Position numbers and translations under genes: made by a program. Positions 14,957 through 21,370 of a DNA stretch of 21,370 nt are shown in pieces (position 1 is the stretch's first letter; each line of letters starts with the position of its first letter). Below the pieces are notes generated by a model that was given only the letters and a program-made list of their open reading frames with translations, was not told the origin of the DNA and ran no database searches. The stretch lies in assembly GCA_963981505.1 (NCBI GenBank), contig CAXCEI010000027.1:1-21370 (forward strand), written 5' to 3'. The DNA is from OPU3-GD-OMZ sp001901525. Its GTDB lineage: Bacteria; Pseudomonadota; Gammaproteobacteria; Methylococcales; Methylomonadaceae.

Positions 14957-15190
14957 ATGTCGATTAAGGTACGTTATTTTGCTAGTTTAAAGGAGTCGCT
15001 TGGTTGTGATGGTGTTGAATTGTCCGGTGCTGAGTCGTTGACGGTGCAGCAAGTTTGGTCTCAAGCAACCGGTCAGATCACTTTGCCGGATAATATCTTG
15101 GTGGCGGTGAATATGGCTTATGTTGATCAAACGGCAGAAATAACAGACGGCGATGAGGTTGCTTTTTTCCCCCCGGTAACTGGGGGTTGA
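14957..15190 (+). CDS. moaD: Molybdopterin synthase small (sulfur-carrier) subunit MoaD
   Basis: MoaD is a ubiquitin-like protein that carries a C-terminal thiocarboxylate and gives its sulfur to precursor Z within the MoaD2E2 synthase. The 77-residue protein begins MSIKVRYFASLKESLG and ends AFFPPVTGG, with the essential terminal Gly-Gly. The moaE start is one base past its stop, and the GGGGG of the last codons doubles as the moaE ribosome-binding site. Activation requires MoeB, which is not in the window. Confidence 0.95.
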   Translation: MSIKVRYFASLKESLGCDGVELSGAESLTVQQVWSQATGQITLPDNILVAVNMAYVDQTAEITDGDEVAFFPPVTGG

Positions 15191-15191
15191 T

Positions 15192-15641
15192 GTGATTATT
15201 AAGTTATCAGCAGAAGCTTTTGAGCCTTTTGGGGAAGTTAAACGGTTTCAGAAACAGCAGGCAGAGTTTGCTGGGGCCGTCGGGGCAACGTCGATTTTTA
15301 TAGGTACTATGCGTGACTTTAATGACGGGGATTCAGTGGTTAGTATGTCTTTGGAATACTATCCGGGTATGACAGAAAGGCAGTTAGAGATGATCGTGAC
15401 TGAGGCCCTTGAACGGTGGGTCGTTCTTAATGTATTGGTTGTCCATCGGGTCGGTGATATTTCCCCGGGAGACCCGATTGTTTTAGTGGTCGTAGAAACG
15501 TCTCATCGAGGCGATGCTTTTGACGCGTGTCGTTTTATTATGGAGGCGCTCAAGTCAAAAGCGCCCTTTTGGAAGAAAGAGCAGTTAGCGTCTCAGCAAT
15601 CGCGATGGGTTGAAAATAATTCAAAAGGTTATGCGCCTTGA
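15192..15641 (+). CDS. moaE: Molybdopterin synthase large subunit MoaE
   Basis: MoaE is the catalytic subunit of molybdopterin synthase and inserts two sulfurs from MoaD into cyclic pyranopterin monophosphate. The 149-residue protein has SLEYYPGMTE (53-62), VVHRVGDISPGD (83-94), SHRGDAFDACRF (104-115) and KSKAPFWKKE (121-130). K121 and K128 match the catalytic E. coli lysines K119 and K126. The start is a GTG five bases after GGGGG (15182-15186). It ends 75 bases from the convergent comF. moaA and the genes for later Moco steps are elsewhere. Confidence 0.95.
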   Translation: MIIKLSAEAFEPFGEVKRFQKQQAEFAGAVGATSIFIGTMRDFNDGDSVVSMSLEYYPGMTERQLEMIVTEALERWVVLNVLVVHRVGDISPGDPIVLVVVETSHRGDAFDACRFIMEALKSKAPFWKKEQLASQQSRWVENNSKGYAP

Positions 15642-15716
15642 TTGCATTGGTTTTTCGAGTCGACTGTGTTTTTGAGGTATAACGGGCACAAAACGACAGC
15701 TTTTTTAAACGATTTT

Positions 15717-16415
15717 TTATGCTCTGGCACAGACCCAAACGTCTACATTTTGCACGCCGGCGGTTTTTAGCATTCTGGCCAATTCATTAACTGTATTTCC
15801 GGTCGTCATAACATCGTCGATAATAGCAACGTGTGGCACTGTTATTTTTTGGCTGAGCAAGAAAGCATTTTTTATGTTTTGAGAGCGTGATTTGGCCTTT
15901 AGATGGCTTTGATAATCTGTGGGTCGCCTCCGTTGTAGGCTGCAGTTGTCGACAGGTATTTTATGGTGTTGACTTATTATTTTAGCTATTTCAAAGGCCT
16001 GATTAAAGCCGCGTTCACGGTAACGAGAAGCATGAAGTGGAACGGGAATGAGTCGTTGGGGTAAAGTCTTCTCAGTTGCTATTTCATTGGCGAGCAATTC
16101 CCCCAATAACCGTGCAAAATTGTAATTGTTGTGATATTTGAATGATTGGATGGCGTAACGGACGGTTCTTTGATAGCGAAAAGGTGCCAGTGTACTGTCA
16201 AAATAGGGTGGGTTTGTCAGGCATTGTCCGCAGATCGATGGGTTATTTGCAAGCGTCATCGGTTGCCCGCAGTGGATGCAACAATCTTTATTTCGCGGTA
16301 ATGCTTTTTCGCAAAATGAACACAGGTCTCGCGGGTTGTGACTGGGTTCATTGCAGAAAAGGCAGGTGGGCGGTAAGCAATATTCCTGTATAATATTAAT
16401 CCAGTTGTTGACCAT
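15717..16415 (-). CDS. comF: ComF/GntX family phosphoribosyltransferase-like protein
   Basis: The 232-residue protein has an N-terminal zinc-ribbon-like region with four CxxC pairs (C18/C21, C32/C35, C46/C49, C62/C65). A type I phosphoribosyltransferase domain follows, with the PRPP loop VAIIDDVMTTGNT at 196-208 and RYRERGFNQA at 131-140. ComF proteins aid DNA uptake in naturally competent bacteria and GntX in E. coli is linked to gluconate use. The enzymatic role is not settled. It is divergent from bioB, an arrangement common in gammaproteobacteria. Its start codon lies beside the left half of the candidate BirA site, so biotin status could affect it too. Confidence 0.9.
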   Translation of the reverse strand: MVNNWINIIQEYCLPPTCLFCNEPSHNPRDLCSFCEKALPRNKDCCIHCGQPMTLANNPSICGQCLTNPPYFDSTLAPFRYQRTVRYAIQSFKYHNNYNFARLLGELLANEIATEKTLPQRLIPVPLHASRYRERGFNQAFEIAKIISQHHKIPVDNCSLQRRRPTDYQSHLKAKSRSQNIKNAFLLSQKITVPHVAIIDDVMTTGNTVNELARMLKTAGVQNVDVWVCARA

Positions 16416-16436
16416 TTGTTTTTTTTAGGTTGACTA
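16405..16436 (+). promoter_or_regulatory. Candidate BirA operator between comF and bioB
   Basis: TTGTTGACC (16405-16413) and GGTTGACTA (16428-16436) are 14 bases apart. Each half matches the BirA half-site (TTGTAAACC and GGTTTACAA) at 7 of 9 positions, and the orientation and spacing class are right. The left half overlaps the comF start codon. TTGACC and TTGACT inside the halves could serve as -35 boxes for bioB, but no strong -10 is seen. Confidence 0.6.
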
Positions 16437-16492
16437 ATGCGATGAGTCTGTTTTTTTAAGTATGGTTGATAGTTATTTTTTGGGGAGAAAAA

Positions 16493-17488
16493 ATGTCTTT
16501 AGATTTGGTTAGCGCGACAGCAGCGCCTGTCGAGGTTGATTTACGCCATGATTGGCAGTTAGCAGAGGTTCAAGCGCTTTTTAATAAACCTTTTAATGAC
16601 TTGTTGTATCAGGCTCAAACGATGCATCGGCAACATTTTGATCCGAATGAGATTCAAGTCAGTAGTCTGTTGAGTATAAAAACAGGGTCATGTTCTGAAG
16701 ATTGTGCTTATTGTCCTCAAAGTGTTCGTTATGACACCGAAGTTGAATCAGAAGCATTAATGCCTATTGAGCAGGTATTGGCTTCGGCTCAAAAAGCGAA
16801 GGAACAAGGTGCCAGTCGTTTTTGTATGGGTGCTGCTTGGCGTCGTCCTAAGGATAAGGATGTTGCCCGGGTTGTTGAAATGGTTCAGGGGGTTAAAGCA
16901 TTAGGCATGGAAACATGTGTTACGTTGGGGATGCTAACCGATGAGCAGACCGCAACGCTGAAGGCGGGTGGGTTAGATTATTACAATCATAATTTAGATA
17001 CTTCTGAGGAATATTATTCCGAAGTGATTACAACGCGTACGTATCAAGATCGGTTAGATACGCTGCAGCGAGTTCGTGAGGCGGGTTTAAATGTTTGTTG
17101 TGGTGGTATCGTGGGAATGGGCGAGTCGGATGCCGATCGCGCGAAACTACTCATAGAGCTTGCTAACTTACCGCAGCACCCAGAAAGTGTACCCATTAAT
17201 ATGTTAGTGCAAGTGGAAGGAACGCCGATGATGGGGTCAGAATTGCTAGACCCGTTGATTTTTGTTCGCACCATTGCGGTGGCAAGAATTCTGATGCCCA
17301 AGTCGCGTGTTCGGCTGTCAGCAGGACGCACGGAAATGACCGATGAAATGCAGGCCTTGTGTTTCTTATCCGGAGCTAATTCAATTTTTTATGGTGAGAA
17401 ATTATTAACGACAGATAATCCGGTGACCGACAGTGATCAAAGGTTATTTCAGCGCTTAGGGGTTCGAACAGGAGCGATTCAGCATTAA
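16493..17488 (+). CDS. bioB: Biotin synthase BioB
   Basis: BioB is a radical-SAM enzyme that inserts sulfur into dethiobiotin, the last step of biotin synthesis. The radical [4Fe-4S] ligands are C67, C71 and C74 in the CxxxCxxC motif (CSEDCAYC). YNHNLDTS and the late SAGRTEM region carry residues for the second, sacrificial [2Fe-2S] cluster. From the ATG at 16493 the protein has 331 residues. The frame opens earlier at a TTG (16466), but GGGGAG at 16482-16487 clearly serves the ATG. It leads the bioBFHCD operon. Its clusters depend on Fe-S assembly, such as the SUF system encoded upstream. Confidence 0.97.
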   Translation: MSLDLVSATAAPVEVDLRHDWQLAEVQALFNKPFNDLLYQAQTMHRQHFDPNEIQVSSLLSIKTGSCSEDCAYCPQSVRYDTEVESEALMPIEQVLASAQKAKEQGASRFCMGAAWRRPKDKDVARVVEMVQGVKALGMETCVTLGMLTDEQTATLKAGGLDYYNHNLDTSEEYYSEVITTRTYQDRLDTLQRVREAGLNVCCGGIVGMGESDADRAKLLIELANLPQHPESVPINMLVQVEGTPMMGSELLDPLIFVRTIAVARILMPKSRVRLSAGRTEMTDEMQALCFLSGANSIFYGEKLLTTDNPVTDSDQRLFQRLGVRTGAIQH

Positions 17489-17494
17489 TGTGGT

Positions 17495-18661
17495 ATGACT
17501 GCATTTGATTTAGTCGATCAGCTAAACGCGCAGCGTCAAGCAGGGTTGTATCGGAGTCGGCGGATTATCAATTCCGCACAGGGGGTCGCGTTGACTGTTG
17601 ACGGCCAGCGTGTGGTTAATTTTTGCAGCAATGATTATTTAGGGTTAGCGAATCATAGTGCCGTGGTCGCCGCTTTGAGTGCCGGTGCTGCTCAGTACGG
17701 TGTAGGCAGTGGTTCAGCGCATCTGGTTTGCGGGCATAGTCGTGTTCATCAGCAACTAGAGCACGCATTAGCTGAATTTACAGGGCGTGATCGTGCTGTC
17801 TTGTTTTCTACCGGATACATGGCAAATATTGGTTGTATCGGTGCCTTGGTGGGTGCCGGCGATGCGATCTTTGAAGATCGACTGAATCATGCTTCGTTAT
17901 TGGATGGCGCACGCTTATCCGGAGCGCGTTTCAAGCGTTATCATCACGGTGATCCCACGCATTTACAGCGCTTCTTAGCAGCGAGTTCAGGGGTCAGAAA
18001 ACTGGTGGTCACAGACGGCGTCTTTAGTATGGATGGTGATCTTGCGCCGTTGCCAGAATTAGTCAGAGTGGCTCAGCACCAAGCCGCTTGGGTCATGGTT
18101 GATGATGCGCATGGGTTGGGTGTTTTGGGTGCTCAAGGTCAGGGTGTTGTCGAGCATTATCATTTGTCGCAAGAGGATGTGCCGGTGTTGATTGGGACCT
18201 TAGGGAAAAGTTTTGGTACCGCGGGAGCTTTTGTGGCAGGGTCAGAATCATTAATTGAAACGGTTATTCAAAAGGCTCGCAGTTATATTTATACAACGGC
18301 TTTACCACCAGCCCTTGCGGCAGCGACTTTAGTCAGTCTTCAGCTCTTGGTTAACGACGATTGGCGGCGGGAAAGACTACAGGATCGAATTCAGCAATTT
18401 CGCAGTGGAGCCCGGCAATTGGGGCTGCCGTTGACTGATTCTACAACCGCGATACAGCCGGTTTTAGTGGGAGATAGTCACCAGGCAATGCGGTTGAGCG
18501 ATGCTCTGTTAGCCGAAAATATTTGGGTGAGTGCTATTCGTCCTCCCACGGTACCCTTGGGAGGGGCACGATTACGGATTACTTTCTCAGCGCTACATGA
18601 GGCTCATCATGTTGATCGGTTGCTGTGTGTTTTGGATAAAGCATGGGGCCAGTTGTCTTGA
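17495..18661 (+). CDS. bioF: 8-amino-7-oxononanoate synthase BioF
   Basis: BioF is a PLP enzyme that condenses pimeloyl-ACP with L-alanine to give 8-amino-7-oxononanoate (KAPA). The 388 residues fit the family (E. coli has 384). The PLP lysine is K238 in IGTLGKSFGTAGAF. FCSNDYLGLANH (43-54), GSGSAHLVCGHSRVHQQLE (71-89) and VDDAHGLGVLG (202-212) are alpha-oxoamine synthase signatures. It starts six bases after the bioB stop. Its last 19 bases overlap the proposed bioH start. Confidence 0.96.
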   Translation: MTAFDLVDQLNAQRQAGLYRSRRIINSAQGVALTVDGQRVVNFCSNDYLGLANHSAVVAALSAGAAQYGVGSGSAHLVCGHSRVHQQLEHALAEFTGRDRAVLFSTGYMANIGCIGALVGAGDAIFEDRLNHASLLDGARLSGARFKRYHHGDPTHLQRFLAASSGVRKLVVTDGVFSMDGDLAPLPELVRVAQHQAAWVMVDDAHGLGVLGAQGQGVVEHYHLSQEDVPVLIGTLGKSFGTAGAFVAGSESLIETVIQKARSYIYTTALPPALAAATLVSLQLLVNDDWRRERLQDRIQQFRSGARQLGLPLTDSTTAIQPVLVGDSHQAMRLSDALLAENIWVSAIRPPTVPLGGARLRITFSALHEAHHVDRLLCVLDKAWGQLS

Positions 18662-19431
18662 GTCAGTTGTATGTGGAAAGTTACGGCGCAGGCCCGCCTG
18701 TGATTTTGGTTCATGGCTGGGGCATGCATGGCGGCATATGGCGTAAATTTGCTCAGCAATTAAGTGACGATTTTCAAGTTATTTGTGTTGATTTACCCGG
18801 GCATGGCAACAGTGATCCGATAACGCCTTTTACGTTATCAGCCGTTGCGCGTCAATTAGCGCAGCAGATACCGGTTAAGTCCGCATGTTGGGTAGGTTGG
18901 TCTTTGGGGGCTAATGTGGTGTTGGAATTGGTCAGGAATTTCCCGGCAAAGGTCTCTTCTGTTGTTCTTATGGCCGGTAATCCATGTTTTGCACAGTCAG
19001 GAATTTGGCCGGGAATGGCCGTACCTGATTTAGAGCGTTTCATCGACAATGCAGAATTGGATATGAAACGAACGATAACGCGATTTATGGCGCTTCAGGT
19101 GCGTGGTTGTGAGGGTTATCGCGCAGTTTTGTCTGCTTTGAATAGGCAACTAAAAGAGCGTCCGGATTCGGATCAAGCTACGTTGATGGCAGGGTTAGAG
19201 GTATTGAGAACCGTTGATCAGCGTTCAGTACTCGCGCATCTGGCAGTGCCACATTTACTACTGCTCGGCGATCAAGACCCCATTGTACCCATTGCGCTGG
19301 CACAGGCAATTGATGATGGCTCAGCCAGGATCAGTTATTCGATTGTAGGGGGGGCAGGTCATTTGCCTTTTCTGACCCATGAGTCTCAGGTTATTGCGCA
19401 ATTTAAAAAATTTTTAAAAGAAGTCAGTTGA
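18643..19431 (+). CDS. bioH: Pimeloyl-ACP methyl ester esterase BioH
   Basis: BioH removes the methyl group from pimeloyl-ACP methyl ester, ending chain building and handing pimeloyl-ACP to BioF. The 262-residue protein is an alpha/beta hydrolase with the oxyanion region HGWGMHGG (24-31), nucleophile S87 in GWSLGA, acid D212 in GDQDPIVP and base H240 in GGAGHLPFLTHE. The W in the nucleophile motif is typical of BioH. The ATG at 18643 overlaps bioF by 19 bases and has GGA about 7 bases upstream. A TTG at 18658 is a possible later start. The operon position confirms the assignment over other hydrolases. Confidence 0.94.
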   Translation: MGPVVLSQLYVESYGAGPPVILVHGWGMHGGIWRKFAQQLSDDFQVICVDLPGHGNSDPITPFTLSAVARQLAQQIPVKSACWVGWSLGANVVLELVRNFPAKVSSVVLMAGNPCFAQSGIWPGMAVPDLERFIDNAELDMKRTITRFMALQVRGCEGYRAVLSALNRQLKERPDSDQATLMAGLEVLRTVDQRSVLAHLAVPHLLLLGDQDPIVPIALAQAIDDGSARISYSIVGGAGHLPFLTHESQVIAQFKKFLKEVS

Positions 19432-19433
19432 TT

Positions 19434-20261
19434 ATGGTAGTTGAAAATGACCTTAAACTTGATAAGCGCGCGGTTCAATTCTCTTTTGGTAACGCTGCGC
19501 ATCATTACCACCAGTATGCACTTTTACAACGTCAGGTGGCTGATGTGTTATTTGATCGGTTTTCGGCTGATTTTACCGGTCAGGGGAGTATCCTTGATAT
19601 AGGCTGTGGAACCGGGTATTTCACGGAAAAAATATTACCACTCAGTTCAACGGTTTTAGCAATGGATATGGCGATGCCCATGTTAACAACGGCAAGGCAA
19701 GGCTTGGGGGCTAAGTCGGGGTTGTTTTATTTTTCGGGTGATGCAGAAGTGTTGCCGCTGCGATCTGGTTCGTTAGATGCGATTGTTTCAAATTTAGCAC
19801 TGCAGTGGTGTCAGAATTTATGGGCTGTTTTTACCCAGGCCTATCGCATTTTAAAAACAGAGGGACAACTCTGCTTTTCTACATTTGGGGAAGCTACGTT
19901 GTCAGAGTTGCGGGCAGCGTGGGCAAGTGTTGATAACTATTCCCATGTCAATTTATTTATGAGTAAGGAAAGAATAGAAAATTTATTGGTAACGGCAGGA
20001 TTTACAAACATTGAGATAACGACAACACGCTATCAACCGCACTATCCTGATGTGATTGCGTTGATGCGCGAATTAAAAGGGGTCGGCGCACATAATGTTA
20101 ATCAAGGGCGATCCCGTGGTTTAACCGGGAAACAGCAGTTGCAAGCCGTTATTTCAGCGTATGCGAGATTAGCATCACAAGTAGAGGGTGTTTTAGCGAC
20201 TTTTGAGGTTATTAATGTGACCGCTCGAAAATCGTCGTCACGCTTGAGGCATAGGGGATGA
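19434..20261 (+). CDS. bioC: Malonyl-ACP O-methyltransferase BioC
   Basis: BioC methylates malonyl-ACP with S-adenosylmethionine so that fatty acid enzymes can extend it to the pimeloyl level. The 275-residue protein has the SAM-binding motif ILDIGCGTGYFTE at 53-65 and later class I motifs (AMDMAMPML, FYFSGDAEVLPL, DAIVSNLALQWCQN). KRAVQFSFGNAAHHYHQYA (11-29) is typical of BioC. The ATG at 19434 lies just past the bioH stop. A TTG at 19428 would overlap it and is less likely. The last four bases overlap bioD (ATGA). Confidence 0.95.
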   Translation: MVVENDLKLDKRAVQFSFGNAAHHYHQYALLQRQVADVLFDRFSADFTGQGSILDIGCGTGYFTEKILPLSSTVLAMDMAMPMLTTARQGLGAKSGLFYFSGDAEVLPLRSGSLDAIVSNLALQWCQNLWAVFTQAYRILKTEGQLCFSTFGEATLSELRAAWASVDNYSHVNLFMSKERIENLLVTAGFTNIEITTTRYQPHYPDVIALMRELKGVGAHNVNQGRSRGLTGKQQLQAVISAYARLASQVEGVLATFEVINVTARKSSSRLRHRG

Positions 20262-20932
20262 GCGCAGTTGGCCAAGGTTTCTTTGTGACCGGGACAGGAA
20301 CCGATGTTGGTAAAACTATCAGTACGGTTGTGTTAATGCATTATTTTCAAAATCAAGGGAAGATTGTATCGGGATTTAAGCCAGTTGCATCAGGGTGTAC
20401 TCGTTATTCAGGACAATTGCGAAATCAGGATGCTCTGGTTTTACAATCAAAGAGCAGTCACTCATTACCGTATGAATTAATAAACCCCTATGCTTTTGAA
20501 CCTGCTGTTTCACCGCATATTGCGGCAAAAGAAACTAATCGAGTCATTGATTTTTCAGTTATTACGGCTAACTATGCAGCGCTGGCAGGTGCGTCGGATA
20601 TCGTATTCGTCGAAGGCGTGGGAGGTTGGTATGCACCCTTAAGCGATTCTGCTGATGTGGCTACCTTAGCCAAGGTTTTAGCCTTGCCGATTATTTTGGT
20701 GGTGGGTATTCAATTAGGGGGTATAAATTATGCCCGCTTAACCTTTGATGCAATTTGTGCGTCGGGATTGCCTTGTGTGGGTTGGATTGCCAATTGTGTA
20801 GAGCCAGAAATGGTAGCGTCGACAGAAAATATTGCAACAATAAGGCGATTTATTACGGCGCCGTTATTGGGCATTATACCGTACGATAAAACGATGAATT
20901 TTTCAGTATTAGCCAAGGGAATTCAGTGGTAG
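20258..20932 (+). CDS. bioD: ATP-dependent dethiobiotin synthetase BioD
   Basis: BioD closes the ureido ring of dethiobiotin from 7,8-diaminononanoate, CO2 and ATP. The 224 residues match the E. coli length. The P-loop GTGTDVGKT is at 12-20, K41 lies in GFKPVASGC, and VEGVGGWYAPLSD carries the switch-like region. The ATG overlaps bioC in an ATGA. It is the last gene of the operon. bioA, which makes the BioD substrate, is not in this window and must be elsewhere or replaced. Confidence 0.95.
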   Translation: MSAVGQGFFVTGTGTDVGKTISTVVLMHYFQNQGKIVSGFKPVASGCTRYSGQLRNQDALVLQSKSSHSLPYELINPYAFEPAVSPHIAAKETNRVIDFSVITANYAALAGASDIVFVEGVGGWYAPLSDSADVATLAKVLALPIILVVGIQLGGINYARLTFDAICASGLPCVGWIANCVEPEMVASTENIATIRRFITAPLLGIIPYDKTMNFSVLAKGIQW

Positions 20933-20941
20933 CGTTACTTT

Positions 20942-20967
20942 AATAATGAAATAGGGGTTTTATTATT
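20942..20967 (+). terminator. AT-rich hairpin after bioD, weak terminator candidate
   Basis: AATAATGAAA (20942-20951) pairs with TTTTATTATT (20958-20967), including one G-U pair, around a TAGGGG loop, nine bases after the bioD stop. No T-run follows, so it may stabilise the mRNA 3' end rather than terminate. The rest of the 308-base gap holds the promoter at 21040 and the repeat at 21120. Confidence 0.35.
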
Positions 20968-21039
20968 GAATATCCACAGGATTGATAAGCGTGGTTAGTG
21001 CTATGTTTTCTAGTTTGGAAGAGTTTATAGGTGTTTTTT

Positions 21040-21068
21040 TTGATAAAATCATTGTGATGCAGTAAAAT
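21040..21068 (+). promoter_or_regulatory. Likely sigma70 promoter for coxB
   Basis: TTGATA (21040-21045, 5 of 6 to consensus) and TAAAAT (21063-21068, 5 of 6) are 17 bases apart. Start of transcription would be near 21075, giving a leader of about 165 bases before the coxB GTG. Confidence 0.6.
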
Positions 21069-21119
21069 GGTTCGGTTTTATCTGGCTAGTAAGTCAAAAT
21101 AAGTAGTTGTTGTTAAGGT

Positions 21120-21150
21120 GATTGAGTTAATTTTGGATTATGACTCAATC
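21120..21150 (+). repeat. Inverted repeat in the coxB leader
   Basis: GATTGAGT (21120-21127) and ACTCAATC (21143-21150) are a perfect 8-base inverted repeat with a 15-base centre. It could be an RNA hairpin in the leader or a regulator site. No known operator matches clearly. Confidence 0.45.
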
Positions 21151-21240
21151 CGTGATGGTTTTAGTAAAGTAGGTTGTCGTTTAATGGCTGGCCGCTATTT
21201 TGGGAAATTGATGATTAAGATTATGTTGGGAGATTCCTCC

Positions 21241-21370
21241 GTGAAAAAAACAAAGCAAATTTTTGCGCACCTGTTCTTGATGCTTTTGGGCTTAGGGGAG
21301 GCGAATGCAGAGTATGCATTGAATATGCCAAAAGGTGTCACTCGGATCAGTAACGATGTATATGATCTGC
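21241..21370 (+). CDS. coxB: Cytochrome c oxidase subunit II (CoxB), N-terminal part
   Basis: The gene runs off the window. The visible 43 codons give a signal peptide (MKKTKQIFAHLFLMLLGLGEANA, written here as its parts: basic MKKTK, a Leu/Met-rich core, AxA-type end) and then the mature start EYALNMPKGVTRISNDVYDL. The last stretch is the hallmark sequence before the first membrane helix of bacterial CoxB, which carries the CuA centre and passes electrons from cytochrome c to subunit I. The GTG at 21241 has GGGAG eight bases upstream and gives a normal signal peptide. In-frame ATGs at 21211 and 21223 are possible earlier starts. It is probably the first gene of a coxBA operon. Confidence 0.85.
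   Translation, partial: MKKTKQIFAHLFLMLLGLGEANAEYALNMPKGVTRISNDVYDL

Noticed and set aside
15642..15716. Shared terminator between convergent moaE and comF
   Set aside because: There are T-runs but I found no stable stem next to them on either strand.
16389..16394. TATAAT on the plus strand as the bioB -10 box
   Set aside because: It lies within comF coding sequence upstream of the BirA-like site, over 90 bases from the bioB ATG, and has no -35 partner.
16466..16492. TTG start adding nine residues to BioB
   Set aside because: The only good ribosome-binding site (GGGGAG) lies between this codon and the ATG at 16493.
21003..21065. Possible 20-residue open frame starting at ATG 21003
   Set aside because: Too short, no ribosome-binding site, and it overlaps the promoter boxes proposed for coxB.

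Overview
This 21.4 kb window looks like core chromosome of a gammaproteobacterium of moderate to low GC. The clues are the order ftsH-glmM-tpiA-secG-tRNA-Leu(GAG), an IscR-like regulator with an IscR type 1-like operator, prfB with its RF2 frameshift upstream of lysS, and a bioBFHCD operon with bioH inside it, next to a divergent comF/gntX gene. I cannot name the genus. I see no insertion sequence, phage gene, CRISPR array or other sign of recent transfer.

Layout. (1) 1-3122: the end of ftsH, a strong terminator, then glmM (cell-wall precursor), tpiA (glycolysis), secG (protein export) and tRNA-Leu(GAG), closed by a second terminator. folP, often found between ftsH and glmM, is absent. (2) 3123-9331: an Fe-S cluster assembly operon. 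It has an Rrf2/IscR-type regulator behind a palindromic operator, then sufB, sufC, sufD, sufS, a SufU-type sulfur-transfer protein and a small Rieske ferredoxin. (3) 9383-12868: prfB, whose in-frame TGA splits the gene, then lysS, a DUF2818 membrane protein and a cold-shock-domain protein with a membrane anchor. (4) 12882-14893, minus strand: moaC, a lone tungstate-type ABC permease (TupB-like) and gloB. (5) 14957-15641, plus strand and divergent from moaC: moaD and moaE. (6) 15717-16415, minus strand: comF. (7) 16493-20932, plus strand: bioB, bioF, bioH, bioC and bioD in tight order. A candidate BirA operator lies between comF and bioB. (8) 20933-21370: a 308-base gap with a good sigma70-like promoter, then the start of coxB (cytochrome c oxidase subunit II).

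How the parts fit. The SUF system builds Fe-S clusters for clients such as BioB, which is encoded nearby. BioC and BioH open and close pimeloyl-ACP synthesis, and BioF, BioD and BioB carry out three of the four ring-assembly steps. bioA is not here. MoaC, MoaD and MoaE cover part of molybdopterin synthesis, and the TupB-like permease beside them may supply the oxyanion. No wholly new system is evident. The most useful observations are the two operators, the recoded prfB, the orphan permease in the moa locus, and the SufU/Rieske form of the SUF operon. Several starts were moved from the longest possible frame: tpiA 1702, sufS 7256, Rieske 9011, lysS 10598, bioB 16493, bioC 19434.
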